A stretch of 64,000 nt of DNA from Misgurnus anguillicaudatus (taxonomy: Eukaryota > Chordata > Actinopteri > Cypriniformes > Cobitidae): contig NW_027395283.1 in NCBI RefSeq assembly GCF_027580225.2, positions 5,398,501-5,462,500 of the forward strand, given 5' to 3'. Below the pieces are notes generated by a model. That model made no database searches. It saw only the letters and a program-made list of their open reading frames with translations, and was not told the DNA's origin. Below, in pieces: positions 11,353-24,654 of the stretch; position 1 is the first letter of the stretch; each line of letters opens with the position of its first letter. The translations under genes and the position numbers were made by a program.

Positions 11353-11356
11353 TTAA

Positions 11357-11876
11357 AGATACTACAATGTGATAAACATGGAGACACGTTAGCCACAATT
11401 AGCTATAGCCTGTGGTCACTCACAAGACACTAACTCTCTCTCTCTCTCCTCTGTCCATTTACCCTTCCCCTTAACTCTGCCTGACCCCTCTCTTGCCCAG
11501 GAGGTCTCGTAATTATACGGTAATGGACCATCGTAAGAGTTGACATTTAGCCCTACTGCAACCTCTTCACTGTCTGACTCCATTACGAAGAGATGATATT
11601 TACTTACTGTTGCGTCACTTCCGATCAGAGCGTTTTTTCACAGTGGAAGTAATTTTACTCACAATTTCTTTTAAAAAACGTTTTAATACACATTTTTGAT
11701 TAATTTCTTCATGCAAGTCGAGTTCCTACACTATTTATCTACACGTTCATTCACAGTGATCTTCAACTTGAAAGATGGGTTTAAATGTGTCTTATGATAC
11801 TAACATTTTGCTCTATACATTTTTACTCTTACAGGTATTTGTGTAATAATCTGATATATTAATATTTAATTTACAG
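11357..11876. other. intron sequence before the NACHT exon
   Basis: No gene or clear repeat is seen. A short pyrimidine-rich tract and TTTAATTTACAG form the splice acceptor of the next exon at 11,876. Confidence 0.6.
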
Positions 11877-13677
11877 TCATGACTCTGATCCTGCTGAAGT
11901 CCTGAACACATTCAGATCAAATCTGAGGAAGAAGTTTGAGTGTTTGTATGAGGTAACATCAAATAAGAGAAACCCAACACTACTGAATGAGATCTACACA
12001 GAGCTCTACATCACAGAGAGTGAAAGTGGAGAGATCATTAATGAACATGAGGTGAGACAGATTGAGACACAATCCAGAAGAACAACAACAGAGGAGACAC
12101 CAATCAAATGTAATGACATCTTTAAACCTTTACCTGAACAAGACAAACACATCAGAAGTGTGCTGACAAAGGGAGTCGCTGGGCATTGGAAAAACAGTCT
12201 CTGTACAGAAGTTCATTCTGGACTGGGCTGAAGAGAAAGAGAATCAGGACGTCCACCTCATATTTCCACTTCCTTTCAGAGAGATCAATTTGATGAAGAA
12301 CAAAACACTCAGTCTTTTAGATCTTCTTCATCTTTTCTTCCCACAAACTAAAGAAATGGAAATCTTCAGTGATGAATATAAAGTGTTGTTCATCTTTGAT
12401 GGTTTGGATGAGTGTCGTCTGTCTCTGGATTTTCACAGCAGTGTGAGGTTGTGTGATGTAAGTGAATCAACCTCAGTGGACGTGATGCTGACAAACCTCA
12501 TCAAGGGGAATCTGTTTCCCTCTGCTCTCATCTGGATCACCTCCAGACCAGCAGCAGCTGATCTCATCCCCTCTGAGTGTGTTGATCGAGTCACAGAGGT
12601 ACGAGGCTTCACTGATCCACAGAAGGAGGAATACTTCAGGAAGAGAATCAGTGATGAGAGTCTGTCTGATCAAATCATCTCACACCTGAAGTCATCCAGG
12701 AGTCTCTTCATCATGTGTCACATCCCAGTCTTCTGCTGGATTTCAGTCACTGTTCTAGAGAGAATGTTGAGTGAAGCAGAGAGAAGAAAGATCCCCAAGA
12801 CTCTCACTCAAATGTACACACACTTCCTGATCATTCAGACAAACATCAAACATCAGAAGGACTATGAGAAGAAAGATGAAGACATGATCTTCAAACTGGG
12901 AAAACTGGCTTTTAAGCAGCTTGTGAAAGGCAAACTGATCTTCTATGATGAAGACCTGAGAGAGTGTGACATTGATGTAGCAGAAGCATCAGTGTACTCA
13001 GGATTGTGTACTCAGATCTTCAGAGAGGAGTTTGGTTTGTATCAGGGGAAAGTTTACTGCTTTGTTCATCTCAGCATCCAGGAACATCTAGCAGCTCTTT
13101 ATGCTCACATCTCCATCACAAAGAAATACAGAAATGTGTTTAAATCAGGTCGGTTTTCTAAAATTATGAAAATAGTGAAACATAAATCATCAGATCAGAT
13201 TTCTTTATCTAAGTTACATCAGCGAGCTGTAAATGAATCTTTGCAGAGTACGAATGGACATCTGGATCTTTTCCTGCGTTTTCTTCTGGGTCTTTCGTTG
13301 GAGTCCAATCAGATTCGCTTACAGGATCTACTGACACAGATGAGAAGATGCTCCTACAAGAAAGAGAAAACTGTTTATTACATTAAAGAGAAGATGAATG
13401 AGAATCTGTCTACAGAAAAATCCATCAATCTGATTCACTGTCTGAATGAACTGGGTGATGATTCACTGCTGCAGGAGATTCAACATTATGTGAAATCTTC
13501 ATCAGTAGGAAAGACCAAACTCTCCTCTTCACAGTGGGCAGCTTTAGTTTTTGTGTTGTTGACGTCTGAGCAGCATTTAGATGAACTTGATCTAAATAAA
13601 TTTATTGGAGATAAAAATACAGCACATGAACTTCTTGTGAGACTGCAGCTTGTGATTAAAGAAACCAAAAAACTGAA
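11877..13677 (+). pseudogene. NLR gene 1, FISNA-NACHT exon with Walker A frameshift
   Basis: This is the large exon typical of fish NLR genes. The first part (to about 12,120) is [25 protein letters not shown], then [11 protein letters not shown]. The NACHT ATPase follows, with the P-loop at about 12,171-12,200, Walker [11 protein letters not shown] near 12,390, sensor-like [13 protein letters not shown] near 12,530, and a winged-helix and C-terminal helical region up to 13,677. In the P-loop codons a run GGG at 12,181-12,183 holds one base too many, shifting the frame and destroying the GKT residues; the frame upstream is 1 and downstream 2. The exon is 1,801 nt; without one base it would fit the phase 2-2 pattern of every other exon. 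No second lesion is visible in about 600 codons. The donor GTAAGT follows at 13,678. Either a recent pseudogene or a base-call error. Confidence 0.9.
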
Positions 13678-16336
13678 GTAAGTAAAACTAACAGTTAAAA
13701 TATTAATTAAATTAAATTATTTTATCATTTACAACGTCATTTATAACTTGACTCAATAAAAGATTTTTGATTCACTTTTAATAACTTTTACCTTTAACTT
13801 TTATACTTAAATATATAAATTAGGTAACACTTTATTTCGATAGTCCACTTTTTTTTTTTTTCAAAATTTGTGATTTTCGTTTTATTGCAGAATCTGATAG
13901 TTGAGATCACGAAGAAGCCTCTCCATGTTTGAGATAGCAGTTTATGTATATTTTAAAGCGTACATTTTGCGGTTAAAATAGGCTTGTTTTCCGGAGATTC
14001 TAGCGTGCAGCGGGGGGCGTCATTGTCTGTGTGTATATTTACATACTGGATAAGCTTGTGTTTTCGCCTTCGCCCCCAAAGGGAACAACGTGACTACTGA
14101 ATAAGGATAGTTCGCCCAAAACTGAAAATAATGTCATTAATGACTTACCCTTATGTCGTTCTAAACTTGGAAGACCTCAATTCATCTTCGGAACACAGTT
14201 TAAGATGTTTTAACTTTAGATTTAGTCTGAGACAGGTGCGGAGCTACGGGCGGGCCTGGGCCCGCCCAGATTGACAGCTGGCCCGCCCAATCAGAAATGT
14301 AAAAAATACTACTGTGTATAGTTAGACATGTATACTACTTTATGTGGTGTATTTTATCTATTGCATGTTATGTTAAAAACAGTAAAATTATAAGTAAGCC
14401 TGATAACTATTTAAAAACTATTAAAGCAGTTGAATTTTGCGTTATAATGAGAAAAATATTCCCGAGCAGCTTTCAGCCATGATCACTTTGAGAACTTTTT
14501 TTGCAAGCAAGTGGAAAACGTATTTTGAATAACAACACGTTATAAATATGTGCTGCGCGCTTTCCTCTCAATAACATAAACACACAACAAATATGACAGC
14601 GGGGTAAAAAATAGAAAGAAAACATCTGATCACAGTGATGTTGTTTGATATAGCGATATAGCAGCACTATAAGTCACGCCACGGAGACTGGGTAGCTTAT
14701 TCCTACACTTTATACAATATAGCCTATTGCTTTTAAGCAACAAATAAGCCTACTGTGTAATTGAGACATTAATTTAAGAAATGCATTAAAAGCAGAAAGA
14801 CGTAGGCTGCGGAAATATAGTGGGTTCACTTCAATCCACACCACAGACGTTCTTGGTTTGCTTCTTATTTATTAAATCGAGGCAATTGTTTGATTAAACA
14901 TTGATTAATATTAAGATACAATTTATACAAAACGAAATTCACTTTAAAGAAAGTCTTTCTACAAAACAAACCTCGCAAAATCGCTTGCCCGACGTCCATT
15001 ACGGGCTATGGCGAATTCCTGTCGGGCTACAAAAATGTATCTGCGCCTTGGCCGTCGGGCGGAGGAAAAAATATTGTAATGTGTTTGCATTCTCTCAGAT
15101 TTAGTTAGGTAATCATGTTGTATGTAATTCGGCGTCATCTTGTTAGCCATTACTATCCTCACTAACAAGTGAAACTGTCAAGAAATGAAGTGAACGCATT
15201 ATTCCTTTCGTTCACGTCTGATATGCGGGCTCCTCGGCTCCGCTCTTCACGAGTAGGCTTGCTCTTGTGCTCATCAAAAAGTATATTAAATGTTTATTTA
15301 TTTGTCATTTCGTTTAACCTCAGAGTCTAACATTATTCTAGCAATTCCCTTTTTCTTTTTTTATTTAGTAAGTTAACTTAAATATGTGAGAACAAAAATA
15401 TATTTTTAGTGATTTGCATAAAGAGAATATGTTAGAAGCTTCATTTTAAGCATTTAGTAGCCGTATTTATTTAAACACTTTAATAGGCTATTTAAAAAAG
15501 TATTAGTTTTTTTGTGTTCATTTATATTTCCTGTCACTGTGTGCAGGTTCTTTTTTGTAGGCTATGACCAAAAAGGCTTAATAAATGTCACGTTGCATTA
15601 CAATTTAAAGTATCAATAATGTCAAAAATGTGACGTGCAGTTCGGGTGTGTGTGTATGCTGTTTAAATTAGTGTTCTGAAGTTTTGACGAATTTTATAGA
15701 CTATTTATAGTTTCTTATTCAAAAGTGACACCCATAGATTCAGGCCCACCCGGACTTAATCCATGCCCACCCATATGTCACGTTCTGCATCCGCCACTGA
15801 TTCAGATATTCTACTTTGATGAAACATTGTGTTGCTTATGATATAGTTATATACATACACAAGTGTGCTTAAACTAATTCTGATGTAAACCAGTTGTTTA
15901 TGTTGGTTATTTTAGAAGTGTTATTCACTTTGTACTGCAAAGTTTTCTCACTGGTGAATGAGACATGAGATGTGACCGTCTGATCTGTGCGTGTTCATGT
16001 GTTTAGAAAGAGGCGTGACTTTGGATGGCGATTTGACTGGAGGGTGGGATCGGGATTTCATTGCTAGGCGGCTACCGTTAACATTTTTCAAAATGTGTTA
16101 CCCTACCTTTAATCTTTGGTGTCCCCAGAGTTCGTATGTGAAGTTAGTTTAGCTCAAAATATCATATAGATAATTTATTATAACATGTTAAAATTCCCAC
16201 TTTCTTGGTGTGAGCAAATATGTGGCATTTTTGGATGTGTCCTTTAAAAGAGCCAAATTTCAAAAAAATAAAAATGTACATGCTTGCAAAGAATGGTTTA
16301 TCAAAGTTACTTCACACATTCTAGGTTGATTAAAGC
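13678..16336. repeat. intron with GGTAACAC-ended and other repeat fragments
   Basis: GGTAACACT at 13,823 and the inverse GTGTTACC ending at 16,102 may bound an old element. A GGATAGTTCGCCCAAAA fragment (an Angel-like teleost repeat) lies at 14,106-14,230. A TCTTTGGTGTCCCCAGAG MITE fragment lies at about 16,110-16,255. No gene is supported; small open frames are unremarkable. Confidence 0.4.
14236..15800. mobile_element. possible hAT element (CAGGTGCGGA / TCCGCCACTG ends)
   Basis: The left end CAGGTGCGGAGCTACGGGCG and the right end GCATCCGCCACTG are imperfect inverted repeats of the CAGTGGCGGA type, and GGCCCGCCCA / GCCCACCC motifs lie inside both ends. The 8-bp flanks do not match, so the boundary call is moderate. 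No transposase frame is seen in the roughly 1.5 kb interior. Confidence 0.4.
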
Positions 16337-17280
16337 ACTGGGGTATGGAGATAATTTTATCTCTTTAATAATTCACGCAAAAAACATGATTCACACATGC
16401 GTAGACTATTTCACATGCATGAAATCTAATTTACATACACAAAAACATATATATATTCGCAAAAAACGATGTACATACCCAAATTAAAAATACATATTCA
16501 TAAAATACGTTTCACAAACGAAAAAAAAGTTTTAAATTTCGAGTTTATCATGACTGTGAATGTACGAATCGTCTTTTTCGTGTGTGAATTGCTTTGAATT
16601 CGTGTGTGTGTTTTTGAGACTTTGTTGGCAGCGCGCTCTCCAACGTGGGTCACTCGTACTCTTTAGCCAATCAGATGCGAGCTCACCATTCAACCAACCA
16701 ATCATAACCCGCCAAGAGCGCAGCACTCAAGAAGATCAGCATTGCACACCTTTTGCGCAATCTGGCTCTCCTGACGTATTTCCGGAAAAATCTGAGCGTA
16801 TTTACTTAGCGCATTTCGTATCTGAGTGTACTAGCAGCAAAATGCTTTCATAAAATTTATTTGAGAGCGATTTATAACTAAAGTATATTTATAGCATTAT
16901 ATAGTTAACCATTATAGAAATGGCTTCCAGAAAGTTTAAATATCAACAGCGGAAATAAAGTAGTTAAGCTGAACATTGCTGTGTCCAGTTATGTTATGTG
17001 AGGACTCCTCAAAGTTCAACTCTGTATGAGTTTCCAAATGGTTTTTGTGGACGAAAAACACGCAGAAAATGGATTCACAACATTCGGCGCGAGCGATTTA
17101 ACATCACTTCTCATACAAGGATCTGCAGTCATTTTAAAAGTGATGATTTGATCGTGCTATTGACCCTTAAAGTGCGTCGCTGGCTTTGAAAGGACGTTGC
17201 TTTATCCAGTGAACCAAGTATTGCATTTAGTTTTGTTCAGGTATAAATAATATTGACATGTATATAATCAACTTTTATTC

Positions 17281-17680
17281 AGTGTTGCCTGCACTGCAGG
17301 AATGTAAATAATGACTTTACACATTTGCAATGCAGTAATGTATTTAAATATACTGTAAATAACTTTTATTTAGTGTTGCATGCACTGCAGGAATGTAAAC
17401 ATGTAAATATAAATGACTTTGAACATTTGCAATGCTGTAATGAATGTAAATATACTGTAATTAACCTTTATTCAGTGTTGCATGCACTGCAGGAATGTAA
17501 ACATGTGGCTTTGAACATTTACAATGCAGTAATGTATTTAAATATACTGTAAATAACTTTCATACAGTGTTGCATGCACTGCATGAATGTAAAACTAAAT
17601 GACTTTGAACATTAACATGGCAGTAATGTATGTATGTAATATACTGTAAATAACTACCTTAACTTCAGAAATGTAAACAT
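17281..17680. repeat. minisatellite, unit about 91-102 bp, four copies
   Basis: AGTGTTGC(A/C)TGCACTGCA starts units at 17,281, 17,372, 17,474 and 17,566. Each continues with AATGTAAA..., a TTTGAACATT-type segment, AATGCAGTAATG and ATACTGTAAATAACTT. The spacing differs by small internal indels. It lies inside the inverted-arm element. Confidence 0.85.
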
Positions 17681-17817
17681 GTAAATATAAATAACTATCA
17701 AGCAAACAGATGTGTCAAGGCTGTAGCCAAATAGTTGCAGAGGTTGTAGTTATGGGGCATCTTGATAGCGATTAAGGTTGTGTGTTGTTGCTGCTGGTAT
17801 GACAGCACACTTCCATA

Positions 17818-17966
17818 CTAAACTCTGTCAAAGCCAAAATCCACCAAAGAATTGACATATGACATCCTGATAGTGGTGACCGAAGGGGCTACAGCACTGG
17901 CAAGGTCCTTAAACGCCTCTGCTACTTGGAGTACTGTGAGGTCAGGCAGCTTACAGGTGACACTCT
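17818..17966 (-). other. unassigned open stretch, minus strand
   Basis: Read from 17,966 down, about 48 codons are open, with a well-formed amphipathic segment (LQVAEAFKDLASAVAPSV) ending in FGFDRV and TAG. It may be a fragment of a transposase or captured exon inside the inverted-arm element. I do not recognise it, and chance is possible. Confidence 0.15.
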
Positions 17967-18260
17967 TTTAAAAGGTACTCCTGAAATGAAAAAAGGTCAA
18001 TTCCTATCATATTAGTCTGTAAAATCTTTTGCAGTTTTTTATCAAATACTGCTTATTACATGGCATTTGCAATACTTCTAATCGTCTGACGTCCTGAATG
18101 TCACACCGCAGCCTCAATCTGGACAGGACTATTGTTTTGTACATTGTAATGGATTGTTCTGTAATAACCACTCGTATGGACTTTATCTGTTACATAAACA
18201 TTTTCAGTGAAATGAGCCTGTTCTCATACAGTATGTCTTTTGTGAAGTATATATGTGTGT

Positions 18261-18264
18261 CTGC

Positions 18265-18321
<57 letters not shown>

Positions 18322-18334
18322 TGCGTGTGTGTGT
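18261..18334. repeat. (TG)n microsatellite
   Basis: Alternating GT for roughly 70 bases with a GTGC-rich 3' half. The cysteine/valine open frames overlapping it are by-products of the repeat. Confidence 0.9.
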
Positions 18335-19877
18335 AAAATACTTCATTGCAAAATGTTTGTGTTGTACCTTAATACATCAGCAAGCTTCCTTTCTTTGGGT
18401 CTTGCAGACAGAACCTCTGAAAATACACAGAAAACACACAGTGGCCATGTTAACATAAATAAAAATTACAGCAAAGTTTGGAATACTACATGACAGTAAA
18501 ATGTAGATTAAATAAAAATTACCATTGTTCTAGGTCTGTGCCAGCTCTCAACCGTTTCAGTACAGCTGTGAACTTCACTGATGCCAAGCTCTGAGTAGTG
18601 CAACAATGTGCTGTCCCTGCAACACAAGAACAACTGCTTTGTGACAGTATTACATGACGAGAGTCCTTTAATACAATCGGTGAATAAATGACATTAAACA
18701 ATATCAAGAATAAAGAATCAATGTTATATGTAAACTGATTATAAATATGACACATGTAAACTCTATTTACTCTGCTAGTGTCATGAAACTGAAGCACTTA
18801 TGAACAGATTTAGCCTGTCTATGCACAGATGTAGAACCCACAAAAACATATGCTTTAAATGCATTTTAGCTGTCTTTTGTGTTTTCATATAGACTCAGTT
18901 TATGTTGTTTGACTTTCTCATCGACCCAAAACAAGTCGCCCTCACCCTGATCTCTCATGCAGTCAGTGTCCTGATCCTTTATTGAAAAACTACTCACAGT
19001 CAGTAACAATCTTATTCCTGTACGTACATTGCAAAAACAAACACTTTATGGCATAACATAAAGACTATACTGTAAGTGTTTACTATTTAACTAAATAGAT
19101 AAATAATACAAAGATCAATATTAACTTTGTCAGAAACAGAGACGAGGATTTAGCATGAGATGAGAATACTTAACGTACTCTCAAAGTTGTTGATTTAACT
19201 TTAAAAAACACTTCTCCTTCTTTACTGTTGTAAGACAGTCTGTCTTGCAACACGATTAACGTCATTCACGTTAATCGCGGGAATCTCTTGTAAACAGCGA
19301 GTGTAATGTGTGTTATTTTAGCGATATTAAATTATGAAACAATATGAAATAAAGTAATAACTTGCACGTATATCCCGCACTCCGTTCGCCATGCTTGGTT
19401 GATGACGTGAAGCTTCATTTCAGTTGATTGCGCAAAAGGTGTGCAATGCTAAGCTCCTTGAGTGCTGCGCTCTTGGCGGATTATGATTGGTTGAATGGTA
19501 AGCTTGCATCTGATTGGCTAAAGAGTACGAGTGACCCACGTTGGAGAAGCACGCTGCTACCAAAGTCTCAAAAAACACACACACGAATTCAAAGCAATTC
19601 ACATACGAAAAAGACGATTCGTACATTCACAGTCATGATAAACTCACAATTTAAAACTTTTCGTACACAGTTCTACATTTGTGAATTGTTTTTTTCGTTT
19701 GTGAAACGTATTTTATGAATATGAATTTTTATTTTGTGTATGTACATCGTTTTTTTGCGAATATATATATTTTTGTGTATGTGAATTAGATTTCATGCAT
19801 GTGAAATTGTCTACGCATGTGTGAATCATGTTTTTTGCGTGAATTATTAAAGAGATTAATCTATCTCTATACTGGGG

Positions 19878-20613
19878 ACACAATTATAGCACTTAAACAT
19901 GAAAGAGTCAGATTTTCATGATATGTCCCCTTTAAACTCTATAAAGCTTACAGGTTATAATAAAGTACATCAAGAACACACAAAACTTCAATTTCAAAAT
20001 GTTTTTACCGGTGAATGATGATTATTTTACTCTTTTACCTGTTTGTGTTGTTAGTCTGCAGGCGGTTCAGCAGGACTGTTTGTTCAGGGCTTTTTAAACT
20101 GATCAGCAGGCAGCTTTAAATTAACTGACTAAATTAAAAAATAAATTAAAAAAAAAATAGGAACCATTTCAGCACAAAAGGATTCTTCAGTAAGATATAT
20201 GGTTCTGTATAGAACCTTTATCAACATTTAAGAACTTTTGAAGAACCATTTTTCTTAATGTACCGTAGGCCTTAGTTATATTAGGACATATGTAGTTTTT
20301 AACTCACAAAAAACAGTACTGGTGTTCATCTTGAGATAAAACAATGGCACTGATATATGTTAATATATTACAGGGCAAGGTGTTTTTAACTCAAACATGC
20401 ATTTTAGTCTGGGACTAAGATAAATCCTCTCTGGGAAACCGCCCTACATGACAAGTTTGAAATCATTGTTTCTTTGTGGTTTAACCTCTGATTACAGTTA
20501 TTACACTGAGATGTTTATATGAGTAAAGAGTCAATGAGAAATTCATTATTTGTTTTTTAATTGCAGTTTTCAGTTCATGTTTGTGACCGTGTTTATCATT
20601 TACATTATTACAG
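19878..20613. repeat. intron with GGTTCTATATAGAACC-type and other MITE fragments
   Basis: An AGAACC/GGTTCT palindromic teleost repeat occupies about 20,160-20,260. A TATTAGGACATATGTAG...CTGGGAAACCGCCC fragment, a relative of the element at 24.9-27.2 kb, occupies about 20,270-20,445. The intron ends with TTACATTATTACAG. Confidence 0.5.
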
Positions 20614-20787
20614 GTTGAGTGAGTATAATATCACAGATGAAGGTTGTGTTGCTCTGACTTCAGCTCTGAGATCAAACCCATCACACCTGAGAGAACTGGA
20701 TCTGTCTTATAATAATCTCACAGATTCAGGAGTGAAGCTGATCTCTGATCTACTGAAGAATCCTGACTGCAAACTGAAGATACTGAA
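20614..20787 (+). CDS. NLR gene 1, LRR exon 1
   Basis: A 174-nt exon, the standard length of fish NLR LRR units, lies between TTACAG and GTAAGAT. Joined in phase 2 to the NACHT exon it reads LSEYNITDEGCVALTSALRS, then HLRELDLSYNNLTDSGVKL. The pattern LxxLxLxxNxLTDxGVKL is the ribonuclease-inhibitor type LRR used for ligand sensing or autoinhibition. It is intact. It shares almost all residues with the second LRR exon 15 kb away, so the two arose by exon duplication. Confidence 0.93.
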
Positions 20788-22996
20788 GTAAGATTGTGAT
20801 CTGATGTTCAGACAAAAATTACATATAGATTATAGTGAGACTATATATTTATAGTGAGACTATATCGAACCAGAAATGGTTCTATCACCCGCTTCATATA
20901 TGGAACCCCCAAATGGTTCAATATAGAACCACTGTAATGGGTTCATTAAAAAGAACCCCAAATGGTTATTTGAATCAAAGTTGGATGGTTCTATTTAGAA
21001 CCATTAAAGGTTCTTCATTATAATGAGTAATTTATTATTGATAAGAAATTATAACCGATCCAGAAAATTATAAAAGTTTACTATTTATTAATTGTATTAT
21101 ACAGAAATACAAATCTATAAAAATTACTTAAAATCACATCTCTTTGTTCTGTATTAGACAGCAAAACTTAAGTTTACATTTTAAAATGTCTCATTACATT
21201 CAACCACTTAGTTATTTAATTATTTCCATTAAGCATTTTCACTTTTTAATGAACATACATACGTTTATATATATTGCATCTCTGTATTAAACAGCAAAAC
21301 TCTTAATTACACTATACATTCAAAAATTTTGTTTAAAAAGTTATTTCCCTTACGCATTTTCTGTTTTTATAAACAAAGATACTGTACAGTATCTGCAGTA
21401 CTATTTTAGTAACTTTTACATGTGTCTGAAATTATGAAAAGAAATCGGAATGTTCATGAATTGTCTTTAAATGCAATCTATTAAATAGAATGACAATTTA
21501 CACAAGTTGATTGTACATTTGTTTTGTACAGGTATTTAAATTTAAGCATATATTTTATAAATTAAAGTCACTGTGTGCTTAATGGCAAAGGGTATTGAAC
21601 ATTGAGGAGAAAAAAACAGCAAACAGTCATTCCACAGCCTGTGATGTCAATGTCTTCCACATATTATGTTCACATTGTCCATTATAAAGTTGATACTTTC
21701 AGATTTGAGAAGATCAGGAGAGCCGTTGAACACTGTGGTTGGTGTGGGACCTTTGGGTTCCTGTAAAACAAACATTTCACCTTTTAAGTGCTTTTTACCA
21801 AATAACAGAAGCCATCAAATAGACTTAAAATTACCCCATAATAACACAAATTAAGTATGAAAACTAGGCAAGCGACACTCAAGAACCAACAAGACTCTTA
21901 TAATTAATGTGGAGCTGTATGCGATATAAGGGTAAACAGAGTAATATTTTTATATTTGCATTGAATGTTACTTAAATGAAGTGCCTCAAATGCTAATGAA
22001 ATTACAGAAGACTATACTTACACTATTTACACAGTAAAGGAAGCTGGGATTTTCTTGAAATAATGCTTGCAATAACATAAGTGCAGCATTCCTCACCAGA
22101 CCTACAAAGATACAAATTATTGTACATTAGGTACAGAAATCAATTACAGGGACATTTTACTCAAAAAAGAAAACTCATTCACTCACTCATTATTTCAAAC
22201 GTTCACGGCTTTCTTTCTTCAGCAGAACACAAACACAAAAAAGATTTTGAAGAATGTCTGTAACCGAACAACGCTGGTCGCAATTTAATGGACACAAAAC
22301 CAATGCAGGTCAATGGGCACCATTGTTGTTCGATTACCATACTTTTAAAAAATATCTTCTGTTGTGTTCAGCTGAAGAAAGTGACGACAATTTTCATTTG
22401 TGGATAAACTTTATCTCTTTCTCAGCCAGCGTCTCTTAATTAACAAGTTAACTCTTCAATGGCAAGGAAAAAGTTTATACTAACATTATTTTCATAATTT
22501 CACTTATACAATTTATAGGTGCTAGAACCTTGACAATTGCAAATAAGGCTACTTTACACTGGGCAAAGAACAACCATATGATGTAGTTACCTTCTGTGGT
22601 TTCCTGTGCTGTTCCAATGAGATTGGCGTGGAGATGTTTTTTACTTCCTTCTACTCCTGATGATGTTTGGGGCCATTTTATTTAGAGATGTTTCCATGTT
22701 CTTCACCAAGTGTGTTCCAAACCTCATTGTCATTCCATGCAGCATCTTAAAAAACAAAATCTTTATATATCCACTTTCAGACAAACAAGTTCCATAAAGT
22801 CTCCATTAACTTAAGGTTGCAATTGCCTAGTGATGTATTTTTCAAAACACAATGTTCAATAAAAAACTAGTGTGAAATATTAATAATTTAAATTAAGTCC
22901 TCAAACACTTTACAGTCTTTAATGCTAAATTATAAATGAAATGCATAAGAATTATCATTAAAGCTACAAAACACAGATTTCTTTTATTTTGCTCTT
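20788..22996. repeat. intron, AT-rich, with scattered MITE pieces
   Basis: Tandem-like GGTTCTAT/AGAACC repeats lie at 20,870-21,015. An Angel-like fragment with CAGGTCAATGGGCACCATTG lies at about 22,150-22,385. Nothing gene-like is seen in the remaining AT-rich sequence. Confidence 0.45.
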
Positions 22997-24654
22997 TTCA
23001 ATTCAATTCAATTCAATTTTATTTATATAGCGCTTTTCACAAGTGTTAATTGTTGCAAAGCAGCTTTACATGAGAAGATGTAGAGGAGAACACAGAAAAT
23101 CAATAGATAATATAAGAAGTAGAGAAAGCGGTTAAACCGTACAAGCGAGCATTTTAATAATGTAACGTATACAGTTAAGTGCTAAGTTAAGCCAAAGTTG
23201 GCTGACTCTCCCTGGGATTAAAAACCCTCTAGGAAAAAACCCAATGGGAAAAAGTCCTAGAAGGACAAAAACCCTTGGGAGGAATTAATATATATTTATA
23301 TATATATAGAAACGGTAGGGATAGGAGGCGGGTAAGCAAATTAAACTGGTTTAGCCGGTGGTCGTTGGTCGGGCATCGGCTGGTCATCACGTTGAAGGAC
23401 AGCCAGTGGATCAGTGATGCAATGATCTTCACAGGAACTGGGTCTGTTTGTCTCATGGTCCTCGTGGTCGAGGACGAGACAGGGAGACTAAAACAGAGTT
23501 CTATTAGCGTAGGGGCCGTTCGCATGTAATGCAAGTGTCAAACATTATAGTGGTTCAAGTCAGCTCGGTTCCAGACAAGCTAACTATTGCGGCAATAGCA
23601 TATTTACCATATGAGGTATGTGAGTGCTTTGCTCTAGACAAAAATAACTACTGCTTGAAAAGAATATTTACTGGACATTTTATGTGAATGCTTCGTTAAA
23701 GAAGAATGTCTTAAGTTTAGATTTAAATTGATCGACTGTGTCTGATACTCAAACATTATTTGGTAAATCATTCCAGAGCTTAGGGGCTAAGTAGGAAAAG
23801 GATCTACCACCTTTAGACACTTTTGATATTCTAGGGATAATTAAGTGACCAGAATTTTGTGAGCGCAGTTTACGTGATGGATTGTATTCTGATAGTAGTT
23901 CTTTAATATACGAAGGCGCTAGGCCATTTAAGGCTTTGTAGGTGATTAGTAATATTTTAAATTGTATGCGATATTTAACTGGTAGCCAATGTAAAGATGC
24001 CAGAATTGGACTGATGTGGTCATACTTTTTAGATCGAGTAAGCACTCTTGCGGCGGCGTTTTGAACCAGCTGTAGCTTGTTTACCTGATTTGCATGGCAT
24101 CCCCCGAGTAACGAGTTACAATAGTCTATTCTAGAGGTCATAAAAGCATGGATAAGCTTTTCTGCGTCTGATGCAGACAGCATATGGCGTATTTTTTAGA
24201 TATTTCTAAGATGGAAGAATGCTGTGCGGCAGATGTTGGCGATATGACTATCGAAAGATAGATTGCTGTCGAACATTACGCCTAAATTCTTAACCGTGGA
24301 AGATGGCACCACCGTGCAGCCATCTATGGACAACTTGTAATCTGACATATTATGTTTGTAGCGATTCGGTTCAATAATAAGTATCTCTGTTTTATTGGAG
24401 TTTAGCATAAGAAAGTTTTGTGCCATCCAGTCCCTAATATCACTGATGCAGTCTGTTAGCTTAGAAAACTGGTGGGTTTCGCTAGGATGCGACGAGATGT
24501 AAAGCTGGGTATCATCCGCATAGCAGTGAAAACTTATGTTATGTTTCCTGATAATGTCTCCTAGAGGTAACATATATAACGAGAATAGGATAGGGCCAGG
24601 GCAGGACTTACCAGGGTGGAGGCCCGTGGGCTTGAATAAATTTTGGGCCCTACA

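Larger units (their letters stand above)
16337..19877. mobile_element. element with about 440-bp inverted arms
   Basis: The left arm (about 16,337-16,769) is repeated in inverted orientation at about 19,426-19,877. Matching landmarks are ATTCACGCAAAAAACATG, the ATATATATTCGCAAAAAACG segment, CGTGGGTCACTC and TTTTGCGCAATC. Long inverted arms around a 2.6-kb interior suggest a foldback-type DNA transposon. The interior holds a minisatellite, a TG repeat and one unassigned open stretch. No transposase is recognised. Confidence 0.7.

Noticed and set aside
13823..16102. Complete GGTAACAC-ended transposon
   Set aside because: Only eight terminal bases match, and no target duplication is visible; kept only as a possible old repeat.
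18098..18493. Cysteine/valine-rich open frames
   Set aside because: They are translations of the TG/GTGC tract and have no support as proteins.
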